A stretch of 64,000 bases of DNA from Amycolatopsis sp. NBC_01480 (GTDB lineage Bacteria > Actinomycetota > Actinomycetes > Mycobacteriales > Pseudonocardiaceae). Both the position numbers and the translations under genes were made by a program. Positions 26,027 through 34,162 of the stretch are shown piece after piece. Position 1 is the first letter of the stretch. Each line of letters begins with the position of its first letter. The DNA lies in the NCBI RefSeq assembly GCF_036227205.1, contig NZ_CP109442.1, positions 2,046,001 to 2,110,000 on the forward strand, given 5' to 3'. The notes under the pieces are model-generated. The model ran no database searches. It had not been told where the DNA came from and saw only the letters and a program-made list of their open reading frames with translations.

Positions 26027-27307
26027 TCAGCGCGCAGCCGGCTCGACCGCGACGGCTTCCGGCTCCAGCTCGTAGAACCCGTCACCGTCGAGGTAGTTGA
26101 TCGTGCCCGCGTCCCGCAGCACGGTTTCCTCGGCGTCGTGCTCCAGCAACACCAGCAGCGGCAGCAGGTCGCTGGTGGTCGGCACGATCCGCTCGCCCGG
26201 CTGCACGAACACGAGCACCTCGCGGAAGCTCTCCAGCTCGCGAATCCGGTCCAGGTGCCGGTACGCCCGCAGCGTCCCCTCGACCGGGCAGGCCATCGGC
26301 ACGATCGCGAAGTGGCGCCCGGCCGGGTAGTCGCCGCCGGTCCGCGCGTGGAACCGCCGCGGGTTCAGGTAAGCGTCCACCGTCAGGTCGATCTGCGATT
26401 CGCCGAGCAGTTCCCGGGTGAACGTGGGCACCCGGCCGCCGCACAGCCGCGCGCCCACCTCGACCAGCGCCGGGCCCGCCTCGGTCAGCTTGATGTCGAG
26501 GTGCGCCGGGCCGTGCCGGATGTCCAGCGCGTCGAGCACGCGGCCCGCGTAGTCGGCGAGCCGGTCCTGCACCTCGCCCCGGCGCCGCATCAGGTGCACC
26601 TGGTTCGCGAAGTCGATGATGCCGTTGACCGAGATCCGCGCGGTGCGCCAGATGTCGGTCACGTGCCGCTTGCCGTCGCGGCTGACGGTGTTGACCGAGT
26701 ACTCGGTGCCGCGCAGGTACTCCTGCGCGACGACTCCGGCGTTGCGTTCGGAGTAGAGGTTGACCGCCCCGACGACCTTGTCGAACGCGGCGGCGGAGTC
26801 CTCCGGGGTGTCGCAGAAGTGCAGCCCGTCCCCGCCGGTGGACCGCAGCGGCTTGATGACCACCCGGCCGCCGATCGAGCGGTGCCACTCGAACACTTCC
26901 TCTGCCGATCGCGGGCGGATCTGCCGCATCGTGGTCAGGCCGGCTCGCCGGACCGCCTCGATCATCTCGTACTTGTCCCGGCGGGCCTCGCTCAGCTCGA
27001 CGCCGTTCGTCAGCAGGCCCAGCCCGGCGCTGAGCCGGTCGGCGAGCTCGATCCCCGGTTCTTCGCCGGCCACGACGGCGATCGGCTCGTGCGCCCGGAC
27101 CTTCGCCAGGGTGGCGGCGAGGTCACCGTCGTGGACGATGTCGGCCACGTAGTCCGCCCCGTCGACGGGCCGTCCCCGGAACAGCGCGGGCACGGCCGGG
27201 CCGCTCTGCACCCTGACCAGGTCCACGCCCGCAGCGCGGAACTCGGTGGCCAGCGGCTTCGTCGTGCCGTACGCGTCGACCACGACCACCCGGCGTGCTG
27301 ATGACAT
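26027..27307 (-). CDS. ATP-grasp carboxylate-amine ligase
   Basis: 426 aa. N-terminal preATP-grasp fold (ARRVVVVDAYGTTKPLATEF), central ATP-grasp with GRVVIKPLRSTGGDGLHF and VVAQEYLRGTEYSVNTVS, and the Mg-binding GPAHLDIKLTEAGPALVEVG. Members such as L-amino acid ligases join a carboxylate to an amine through an acyl phosphate. Its product may be coupled with the NRPS product. It is 31 bases upstream of the transglutaminase gene, and its start is ten bases past the MFS stop. Confidence 0.87.
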   Translation of the reverse strand: MSSARRVVVVDAYGTTKPLATEFRAAGVDLVRVQSGPAVPALFRGRPVDGADYVADIVHDGDLAATLAKVRAHEPIAVVAGEEPGIELADRLSAGLGLLTNGVELSEARRDKYEMIEAVRRAGLTTMRQIRPRSAEEVFEWHRSIGGRVVIKPLRSTGGDGLHFCDTPEDSAAAFDKVVGAVNLYSERNAGVVAQEYLRGTEYSVNTVSRDGKRHVTDIWRTARISVNGIIDFANQVHLMRRRGEVQDRLADYAGRVLDALDIRHGPAHLDIKLTEAGPALVEVGARLCGGRVPTFTRELLGESQIDLTVDAYLNPRRFHARTGGDYPAGRHFAIVPMACPVEGTLRAYRHLDRIRELESFREVLVFVQPGERIVPTTSDLLPLLVLLEHDAEETVLRDAGTINYLDGDGFYELEPEAVAVEPAAR

Positions 27308-27317
27308 CGTTCGATCC

Positions 27318-28532
27318 TCATTTCCCTGATTCGGCGGAGACCGGTTCTTCCGCGGGCGCGGCGGGTTGTGTGCTGCCCGGCTTGATCAGCCCCCGCAACG
27401 GGCGCGCGGCGAGCAACCCGACGAGGACCCCGACGACGCCGATCACCACGAAGCTGACCTGGTGCGTGCTGTGGTCGTAGACGAGTCCGGCCAGCGGCGG
27501 CCCCACCGCGTTGCCCGCCATCACGGCCGTCCCGAAGAGGCTCATGACCATGGCCCGCGAACCGGGCGGAGTCAGCGTGCCCGCGACCTGGGCGATCGCC
27601 GAAAACACCGGGGAGACCAGCAAAGCGACCGGGATGAACGCGAAAATCAGCCAGCGCCAGTCGGCCCAGATCCCGACGGGGAGCATGACGAGCCCGATGA
27701 CGACGACCACGGGGGCCGGCGCCCAGCCCCGTTTGAGGGTGCCGTAGGCCAGGCCGCCGAGAAGCGAGCAGGCCGCGCACACGGCCATCACCGCGCCCGC
27801 CCACGCAGTCTGCCCGACCGACTTCAGCGTGGCCAGCAGTGCGACGTCGCTGCCCGAGGTCATCACGCCCACCGCGGTCGCGCAGGCGAACACCAGGGCC
27901 AGCTTGGCGTTCAGGACCGACCGGACACCCCCGCCCGCGGCTGTCGGCTGCTCGGCCGGGAGCCGGCGGCCCGCCAGCAGGGCACAGGAAAGCACGAACG
28001 CCGCGCCCACGGCCAGCACCGCGGCGGTGCCGCTCACCTGCGTCGCGATCACCACCGCCAGCGCCGGGGCGACCAGCACCGAGAAGGCGGTGAGCATCGA
28101 GCTGAGGGCGAACGCGGTGTGGCTGCGGTCTTCGGGAACGAGTGCGCTCACGGCCAGCCTCGTGATGGTGCCGCCCGATACCACGAACATGCCCGCGACG
28201 AACGCGGTCACGGCGAGCACCGGAAACGGCACCACCACGAGACACCCCCAGAACGCCGCGTGGACCAAGGTTGCCGCGATGAAGATCGGCCGGAGGCCAC
28301 GCCGGTCCATGAGCCGGCCCTGCAGCGGTGACCCGACGGCCATGCCGGCCATCCACAGGGCCACCACGAGGCCGGCGGCACCGAAGTCGCCGTTCCGGAC
28401 CTCGGTGGCGGAGTACAGAGTGAGTACCACGGGTGCCGCGGTACTGGGAAGGTTCAGCAGCAGCCCCAGCCCCAGGAACGCGGGGAACCGGGGCACCGCC
28501 AGCACCCGGCGGTACGCGTTGAGGTCGAGCAT
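27318..28532 (-). CDS. MFS transporter, probable product exporter
   Basis: 404 aa from ATG 28530-28532, chosen for GGAGG seven bases upstream; an ATG at 28619 has no RBS. About twelve hydrophobic segments; the motif A region GRLMDRRGLRP follows helix 2. It is the first gene of the long minus-strand operon and lies directly downstream of the StrR-type box at 28686-28714, so it should be induced together with biosynthesis. Drug-proton antiport is the likely mechanism. Confidence 0.87.
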   Translation of the reverse strand: MLDLNAYRRVLAVPRFPAFLGLGLLLNLPSTAAPVVLTLYSATEVRNGDFGAAGLVVALWMAGMAVGSPLQGRLMDRRGLRPIFIAATLVHAAFWGCLVVVPFPVLAVTAFVAGMFVVSGGTITRLAVSALVPEDRSHTAFALSSMLTAFSVLVAPALAVVIATQVSGTAAVLAVGAAFVLSCALLAGRRLPAEQPTAAGGGVRSVLNAKLALVFACATAVGVMTSGSDVALLATLKSVGQTAWAGAVMAVCAACSLLGGLAYGTLKRGWAPAPVVVVIGLVMLPVGIWADWRWLIFAFIPVALLVSPVFSAIAQVAGTLTPPGSRAMVMSLFGTAVMAGNAVGPPLAGLVYDHSTHQVSFVVIGVVGVLVGLLAARPLRGLIKPGSTQPAAPAEEPVSAESGK

Positions 28533-28685
28533 GGAGGTCCTCCGAGATCGCGAAACTGGGCTGGACGAAAAACGGTTTTCGACGCCACCCGGACTTTCCC
28601 GGATGCCCGGCGTAATCACTATCCTCTCCGCGCGTTCGGCGTCTATTCACCGGCGTGGGAAAGGCGATTTCCGTTGAATTTTCCT

Positions 28686-28714
28686 GTTCGACTGCCCGGA
28701 ACGGTCAGTCGAAC
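28686..28714. promoter_or_regulatory. StrR-type operator, perfect 9-11-9 repeat
   Basis: GTTCGACTG-N11-CAGTCGAAC matches the StrR-family activator box exactly. It lies 154 bases upstream of the MFS start, between the operon and the StrR-like gene, so it is the expected activation site for the whole biosynthetic operon. Confidence 0.85.
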
Positions 28715-28747
28715 ACCACGTGGAATCACCGAGGTATTCGCCGGCCT

Positions 28748-29797
28748 TTACTCGACAGCCACGGCGACTTGGCGCTCCAGCCGTTCCGCGAAAACCTGCC
28801 AGACCGAGGCGCATTCCCGGGCGAGGAGGACCACCGTCTCGCGCTGGTGCGCCGGCACCCGGCGCGCCATCTCGTCCCACTGCCCGTCGTCGACCGCGAC
28901 GCAGCCGACGTAGCGCAGCAGCGACCGGCCGGCGTCGGTGAGCCGCAACGACGGATCCCGGGCGAGCAGCGCGACGAACTCGGCCGGCGAGGCGTCCCGG
29001 GGCCCGCCCCGCCGTGGTCCCCGGCCGCCCTTGCGCCGGGCCCGTTGCTCCTCGATCGCGCTCACCCCGGGCGGGTACTCCGCCGGGGCGGGGTCCGGAC
29101 CGGGGGTGGAACCACTGGTCAGGCCCGGGTTCTGCTGCCGGGGCGTGAGTGGTTCCTCGCCGCGGGCGAGCCGGTCCCGCACGTCCCGCGCGGTCGAGGG
29201 CGAGATGCGGGCCTCCTTCGCGATGTGACGCAGGGACGCCGCCGGGTTCGCCGTGATCACCGCCGCCGCTCGCCTGCGGGCCTCGGCACCGTCCAGCGGC
29301 CGCAGCCGGCCGTCGCGCCCGACCCTGGTGTTCGACTGCCCGATCCGGGCGGTCGAACACTGCCGGATCGTCGCGACGGTGGTGGCCGAAAGACCGGTGA
29401 CCGCCGAGATGCGCCGGTCCGACCAGGCCGGGTGCGAGGTGATGATCCGCGCGGCGGCGACCTTGCGGTCGGTCACCGACAGCGGCAGGCCGTGGGCGTG
29501 GTTGAGCTCGACGGCCAGCGCGAACGCGTCGCTGTCGTCGCCGCTGAAATACACCACGTCGATGGTGTCGGCACCCCGCAGGACGGCCGCCTTGAGCCGG
29601 TGCATCCCGTCGACGACCCGCATCGTCGCCCGGTGGACGACGATCGGGGGCAACGCGCCCGCCGCCTCGGCGAGCAGCTTCACGTGCTCGGCCTCCTCGC
29701 CGGAGGTCCGCGGCGAATCGCCGCTCGCCAGCCGGGCGATCGGCACCTTTTCCGGTGTGCTGGACAAACCGGGTCGTTCGATGAGCGGTGCTGACAC
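28748..29797 (-). CDS. StrR-family pathway-specific activator (ParB/Srx N-domain)
   Basis: 349 aa from GTG 29795-29797, preceded by GGGGAG; an upstream start at 29845 is less likely. The ParB-like N-terminal domain is clear (VPIARLASGDSPRTSG, IVVHRATMRVVDGMHRLKAA), as is the StrR signature STARIGQSNTRVGRDGRLRP. A second HTH (LRHIAKEARISPSTARDV) lies near residue 205. These regulators activate aminoglycoside, glycopeptide and aminocoumarin clusters by binding GTTCGACTG-type repeats. One such box lies just 3' of this gene and another inside it. Confidence 0.92.
   Translation of the reverse strand: MSAPLIERPGLSSTPEKVPIARLASGDSPRTSGEEAEHVKLLAEAAGALPPIVVHRATMRVVDGMHRLKAAVLRGADTIDVVYFSGDDSDAFALAVELNHAHGLPLSVTDRKVAAARIITSHPAWSDRRISAVTGLSATTVATIRQCSTARIGQSNTRVGRDGRLRPLDGAEARRRAAAVITANPAASLRHIAKEARISPSTARDVRDRLARGEEPLTPRQQNPGLTSGSTPGPDPAPAEYPPGVSAIEEQRARRKGGRGPRRGGPRDASPAEFVALLARDPSLRLTDAGRSLLRYVGCVAVDDGQWDEMARRVPAHQRETVVLLARECASVWQVFAERLERQVAVAVE
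29330..29358. promoter_or_regulatory. Second StrR-type box inside the regulator gene
   Basis: GTTCGACTG-N11-CGGTCGAAC differs from the perfect box by one base. It lies within the codons for the conserved ARIGQSN segment, so part of the match may be forced by protein conservation. If bound, it could give autoregulation. Confidence 0.6.
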
Positions 29798-29932
29798 GTG
29801 ACGTCTCCCCTCGGCCGCGGCGGGAGGGCGGCCACCGGCTCGCACCCCCGCCCCAGATCCCTGCGAAGAGCTTCGCCGACGCCGCAGACGTTTCGCAGAC
29901 GCCGCCGTGTCCGCGCAGGTCAGAGCCGGTTC

Positions 29933-30673
29933 TCAGGGAATGCTGACGGTCGCCGGCCGCTCGAAGACGGTGAACCCGTGCCGCTCGTACAACCGGTGCA
30001 CCGGGTTGCCGTCGGTCACGACCAGGCCCAGGACCCCGACGCCGGCCGACGCGGCGTGGGCGAGCGTGCGCCGCAGCAGGAGCGTGCCGGTGCCCGGGTA
30101 CGCGGGGTGCCGGAAGAGGTCCGTGATCAGCAGGCCGCCCCACGGCACGTCGCCGGGAAAGTCGTTGACCAGGAGGCCCGCGACCACCGTGTCGCCGTCG
30201 CAGACCAGGCCGCTCAAGGGGGACGGCGGCCCGAACGTCGTCCCGGCCACCAGGCCTTCGATGCGCTCGAGCACCACGCCGGCGTCCGCGTACTCCGGCC
30301 GGTAGTCGGCGTGGCCGGGCGCGTACGCCGCGCTCCAGGCGGAAACCAGGTCCTCGGCGGGCCGGTCGGCGGGTTCGAGCCGCAGCGGCCGGTCCGGTTC
30401 CCGGGTCGCCCACTCTTCGGGCGGGCGCTGAACGGACAGGTCGCACGTCATGCGCTGCGTCGCCCGGGTGAGCCGGGCTCCCCGCGTGACCAGTTCGTCG
30501 GCGAGCGCCCGCGGGCCGGTCGCCAGCCAGCCGGACATTTCCCGGAGGACGACCTCGGCGGCGCCGGGCGAGAGCACTTCGATCCGGTCCGCCCAGGGTT
30601 GTCCTTGGACCTCCCGCCGGAGATAAGAAACAACCGGAACACCGTCAGTGTCGATGCAAAACTCGCGCACCAT
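29933..30673 (-). CDS. GNAT-family N-acetyltransferase
   Basis: 246 aa. The C-terminal half carries the GNAT core: VVAGLLVNDFPGDVPWGG, ITDLFRHPAYPGTGTLLLRR (acetyl-CoA loop PGTGTLL) and NPVHRLYERHGFTVFERP. The N-terminal 90 residues are an extra, less typical domain. The start is only 34 bases from that of the kinase gene on the opposite strand, so the two promoters must overlap. It may N-acetylate the RiPP-like peptide or an intermediate of the NRPS cluster, or give self-resistance. Confidence 0.83.
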   Translation of the reverse strand: MVREFCIDTDGVPVVSYLRREVQGQPWADRIEVLSPGAAEVVLREMSGWLATGPRALADELVTRGARLTRATQRMTCDLSVQRPPEEWATREPDRPLRLEPADRPAEDLVSAWSAAYAPGHADYRPEYADAGVVLERIEGLVAGTTFGPPSPLSGLVCDGDTVVAGLLVNDFPGDVPWGGLLITDLFRHPAYPGTGTLLLRRTLAHAASAGVGVLGLVVTDGNPVHRLYERHGFTVFERPATVSIP

Positions 30674-30707
30674 GGCTCCCTATCCTTATACCGGCGGCGA
30701 GGTTAAC

Positions 30708-31772
30708 ATGATCGGGATGAAGGGGGCCAACATCAGCGAGTCCGGTAGTGCCGAACGGGCGATTGTCGATTCGCTGTTGACCGAACTCGGGCTGGGTGCG
30801 CTCTCCTCGATAACCGGAACTTTCGCGGGGCGGCACCGGAATTGGGCCGGTGCCACCGAGTCGGGTGCCGGAGTGTTCATCAAGCGAATTGAGCGCGATT
30901 CCCCCGGCGGCACCGCCCGGCTCGGCCGGCTGATCGCCCTGGAGTCCGCCGGCTGGCACCCCGTGCCGCGGCCGCGCTGCCGGGGATGGGACCGGGAAGC
31001 GGGGATTCTGGTCTACGAGCTGATCACGCCCGCGCGCGACGGCCGGGAGCTGGCCGACGACGGCGAGTTCGACCAGGCCACCGCGGCGGCTCTCGGCAGG
31101 ATGGTCGCCGGGCTCCACCACGCGCAGCCGCCTTCGTGGCTCGACACCACCCCTCCCCAGCTCCCCCCGCTGCGTGATCTCGAAGCCCTTCCGCTGGAGT
31201 CGTTCCGCATCGCGTGCGCCGCCGAGCTCGAGCTGTGGCGGCTGGTCCAGCGCGACGACGCGCTGTTCGCGGCGATCCGGCGGCTGCGCGAGACCACGGG
31301 CGTGCCGCTCGCGCCTACACACGGCGACCTCAGGCTCGACCAATTCCTGTTCCGCGGCAACGACATCCACCTCGCGGACTGGGACGAGCTGCGGCTGGCG
31401 GATCCCGCGCGGGACGTCGGCGCCTTCGCCGGCGAATGGCTGTACCGGAGCACGCTGCGGATCGCCGAATCCGGCGGTGCGCCCGACCACCGGGAGATCG
31501 TCGCCCGGGGCACCGCCGAGTTCGCCGCCGTGCGGCCGCTGATCACGGCTTTCTGGCAGGCGTACCGAAGTCGCGGCGAGAGTCCCGGCCAGGACGCCGG
31601 TCTCGCCCGGCGCGCGGCCGCGTTCGCCGGCTGGCACCAGTTCGACCGCGTCGTCGCGGCCGCCCACGGGCAGGCGCGCCTCGCCCCGGTCGAACGCGCG
31701 GCGGCAGGCATCGGCCGGGCCGTGCTGCTCGACCCGGAGCGGTTCGTCACCACGCTGGGGCTGACCGCGTGA
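30708..31772 (+). CDS. APH-fold kinase, class V lanthipeptide LanK-like
   Basis: About 354 aa from ATG 30708 (MIGMKGANI); an ATG at 30717 is also possible. Kinase motifs are visible: catalytic THGDLRLDQFLF (HGDLxxxQ, with Gln in place of the usual Asn) and the metal-binding HLADWDELRLADPARD. An N-lobe lysine is present in AGVFIKRIERD. Stand-alone aminoglycoside-phosphotransferase-like kinases paired with HopA1 proteins phosphorylate Ser/Thr of precursor peptides in class V lanthipeptide and thioamitide pathways. GTGA overlap with the HopA1 gene supports that pairing. An antibiotic kinase is the alternative if the neighbour call is wrong. Confidence 0.8.
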   Translation: MIGMKGANISESGSAERAIVDSLLTELGLGALSSITGTFAGRHRNWAGATESGAGVFIKRIERDSPGGTARLGRLIALESAGWHPVPRPRCRGWDREAGILVYELITPARDGRELADDGEFDQATAAALGRMVAGLHHAQPPSWLDTTPPQLPPLRDLEALPLESFRIACAAELELWRLVQRDDALFAAIRRLRETTGVPLAPTHGDLRLDQFLFRGNDIHLADWDELRLADPARDVGAFAGEWLYRSTLRIAESGGAPDHREIVARGTAEFAAVRPLITAFWQAYRSRGESPGQDAGLARRAAAFAGWHQFDRVVAAAHGQARLAPVERAAAGIGRAVLLDPERFVTTLGLTA

Positions 31773-32665
31773 CCGGCCCGTCGGCCGAGTCGCTGCTCGA
31801 CGCGGTGCGAGACGTCGAGGTCGACCTCGAGCGGAACTTCGCCGTGGTCGCCGGGCAAGAGCTGCACGCGGCGAGCCGGCCCGAGCTGCGGGCGAAACTC
31901 GCGGGGGCCCTGTACGACCACTTCCACGTGGGCCGGACGACGAGCACGCCCGAACCGCCCGGTTTCCGGACCGCGCTGACCGCCGCGGTACCCCACGAGT
32001 CCACCTCCGCCCGGGGCCGCGTGCTCTCCCGCGCGGCGGGCGAGGCGATCGTCGAAATCGAAGGAGTGCGAGTCCGCGTCCCGGATTCCCTGATCACGCC
32101 CGGAATCGAGGAAGAAACCGCCGCGATCGAGCTGGGATGCGTGCGGCCGAACCTGGCCCCCGACTTCTTGCTCGTCGACGGTTCGGCCGGACACGGCCTG
32201 ACCGAGGCCGACCACACCTTGCGCGTCTACGCGCATCTGCTCGAACCGGAAACCGCGACCGCCGGGTGGCACGAGATCCTGGTCTTCCTCGAAGAAAATC
32301 GCATTCCGTTCCGTGCGAAAATCAGCCTGCGCCTTCCGCGGCGCGACGCGCTGGTGCTGTACCTGGGGCGCGAAGCGTGGCCGTTCACCGCGGACATCGC
32401 CGGCGTGCTGGCGCGACGATCCGGCCTCGGAAATGCGGTCTCCGCATACGCTCGGCAGCTCGCTGACGGCGTCGCGGCGGCCTGGGACCCGGTGGACCCG
32501 CGGCCCGAATTCCGAGGTCTCAGCTTCGGGGAGCACCGGTCGCACGTCCTCGCGGACGCCCTGCTCAGCCCCGGGACGCGGGCCGAGGAGCTCACCGAGA
32601 GCCTTACCTCAGGCCACGTCGATACGAGCGATATTTACCGAAACATTACCTCCCCTCGCCTGTGA
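31769..32665 (+). CDS. HopA1-effector-family phospho-Ser/Thr lyase-like protein
   Basis: 298 aa from GTG 31769, overlapping the kinase stop (GTGA). The HopA1-type C-terminal half is recognisable: RVYAHLLEPETATAGWHEIL, VFLEENRIPFRAKISLRLP, RRDALVLYLGREAWPF, and a late SFGEHRSHVLADALL with conserved Arg and His. In class V lanthipeptide and thioamitide clusters such proteins remove phosphate from peptide pSer/pThr to give dehydroamino acids. The N-terminal 130 residues are poorly conserved, as usual. No LanC-like cyclase follows. Confidence 0.78.
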   Translation: MTGPSAESLLDAVRDVEVDLERNFAVVAGQELHAASRPELRAKLAGALYDHFHVGRTTSTPEPPGFRTALTAAVPHESTSARGRVLSRAAGEAIVEIEGVRVRVPDSLITPGIEEETAAIELGCVRPNLAPDFLLVDGSAGHGLTEADHTLRVYAHLLEPETATAGWHEILVFLEENRIPFRAKISLRLPRRDALVLYLGREAWPFTADIAGVLARRSGLGNAVSAYARQLADGVAAAWDPVDPRPEFRGLSFGEHRSHVLADALLSPGTRAEELTESLTSGHVDTSDIYRNITSPRL

Positions 32666-32757
32666 TCTGTTTCACACGAGTCTTTCACTTGTCATTCCGG
32701 CCGACCGCATCCAGTCTGGTGCTCACCAGAGGATCTTGCGCACAGAAAGGCTGCTTC

Positions 32758-32916
32758 ATGCACTTCGAGGAACTGTTCGAGGCCTACGCCGAATTCACCA
32801 CGTCGACCGAGCTTTCCGCCCCGGCGGCCGGTTCGCACACCGTGTCGCGCAACACCGCGACGCCCGGTTTCCTCTACCACTCCGCCGAGGCCGGGCCCGA
32901 GGCCACGAACGAATAA
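32758..32916 (+). CDS. Candidate RiPP precursor peptide, 52 aa, no cysteine
   Basis: Starts at ATG 32758 behind AGAAAGG. The acidic, helical N-terminus MHFEELFEAYAEFTTSTEL looks like a leader of the LF..Y..(Y/F)T...EL kind. The C-terminal half (from SAPAAG to EATNE) carries eight Ser/Thr, Arg, His and one Tyr, and no Cys anywhere. It lies 92 bases after the HopA1 gene and 22 bases before the exporter gene, where a precursor is expected. Without Cys, lanthionine or AviMeCys rings cannot form, so a linear dehydrated peptide or another ring chemistry is implied. Being a precursor is inference from context; the ORF itself is clear. Confidence 0.72.
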   Translation: MHFEELFEAYAEFTTSTELSAPAAGSHTVSRNTATPGFLYHSAEAGPEATNE

Positions 32917-32938
32917 GGCGCACCTGGGGGAGGACGAG

Positions 32939-34162
32939 GTGGCGACTTTCCGGGAAGTCTTCGCGAACGCCGAATTCCGGGCCATCTTCTGCGGCTTCGG
33001 GTTGTCCACGGCCGGCGACTTCCTGGCCAGGGGCTCGGTGACGATCGGCGTCTACGCGTCGAGCCAGTCGACCGGGCTGATGGCCATCACCTACGCTTTG
33101 ACGTTCCTTCCGGACCTGGTCGGCGGGGCCTTGCTGGCCGGCCTCGCCGACCGGTTCAGCCGCAAGACCGTCATGATCGCGGCCGATCTGCTCCGCGCCG
33201 CGCTGGTCGCCGTGATGGCGACGAGCGGGCTGCCGCTCGCGGTCCTGTGGCTGCTGTTCATCGCGGTGCGCCTGCTGGATTCGCCGTTCCGCGGCGCGCA
33301 GACCGCCACGCTTTCGCTGGTGCTCACCGGTGATCGGTACGTGGTCGGCACCTCGGCTAACACCATGGTGGCCAACCTCGCGGTCGGCGTCGGGTTCGCG
33401 GGAGCCGGAGCCGTCGCGCAGCAGCTCGGCATGAGCACGGCGCTCTACATCAACGCCGGCACCTTCGTCTGTTCGGCACTGCTGATCTGGCGTGGGGTCC
33501 GGCCGCGTCCCGTGGCCGGGCCGAGCGCGGGCGGGACGAGCGGCTGGTGGGGCTCGCTGGCCGCGAGCTCGCAGCTGATCCGCGCCGACCGCCGGCTGCG
33601 GGTGCTGATGTGGTTCGCCGTCGTGCCCGGCATCTGCATGGTCGCGACTTCGCTCGCCGCGCCTTACACGATCGAGTCGGGCCACGGCGAAGCCGCCGCC
33701 GGTGCCCTGATGGGCGTCGGCTCGGTCGGGATGGTCGCCGGCGTGTGGGCGGTGGCCAGGTGGGTGCGCCCCGAGACCCGGATGAAGCTGCTGGGCGTGC
33801 TGGCGGTGGCGTCGGCGGCGCCGTTCATCCTGTGCGCCTGGCACCCGGGCCTGGTCGCCGACACGCTGATCTGGTTCGTCAACGGCGCCGCGACCTGCTT
33901 CTGGGTGCCAGTCACCACCGGCGTGGTGACCGGTTCCCCCGAGTCCATGCGGGGCCAGATGAGCGGGCTGATCTTCGCGCTGCTCCGCGTGGTGCAAGGG
34001 GTTGCCGTGCTGGTGTACGGCCTGCTCGCCGAGGTCTTCTCGCCGTCGTCGGTCATCGCGGCGGCCGGTCTGCTCGGCGTGGTCGTGTCCGGCCTGATCG
34101 GGCTTGCCTGGCGGCGGGTCGGCGAACGCCCGCGATCAGCCACCGCGAACGTCGGCCAGTGA
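32939..34162 (+). CDS. MFS transporter (EntS-like), probable peptide exporter
   Basis: 407 aa from GTG 32939, behind GGGGGAGGA. Twelve hydrophobic segments; the motif A-like LADRFSRKTVMIAADLLRA follows helix 2. The layout (REVFANAEFRAIFCGFGLST at the N-terminus) is that of MFS_3/enterobactin-exporter-type carriers. It lies 22 bases after the precursor gene, so it is very likely cotranscribed and exports the mature peptide. No peptidase-containing ABC exporter is present, so leader removal must be done by another protease. It ends overlapping the convergent SARP gene by 27 bases. Confidence 0.87.
   Translation: MATFREVFANAEFRAIFCGFGLSTAGDFLARGSVTIGVYASSQSTGLMAITYALTFLPDLVGGALLAGLADRFSRKTVMIAADLLRAALVAVMATSGLPLAVLWLLFIAVRLLDSPFRGAQTATLSLVLTGDRYVVGTSANTMVANLAVGVGFAGAGAVAQQLGMSTALYINAGTFVCSALLIWRGVRPRPVAGPSAGGTSGWWGSLAASSQLIRADRRLRVLMWFAVVPGICMVATSLAAPYTIESGHGEAAAGALMGVGSVGMVAGVWAVARWVRPETRMKLLGVLAVASAAPFILCAWHPGLVADTLIWFVNGAATCFWVPVTTGVVTGSPESMRGQMSGLIFALLRVVQGVAVLVYGLLAEVFSPSSVIAAAGLLGVVVSGLIGLAWRRVGERPRSATANVGQ

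Noticed and set aside
28647..30446. 599-codon minus-strand frame over the StrR-like and GNAT genes
   Set aside because: Out of frame with two well-supported genes and of low-complexity composition.
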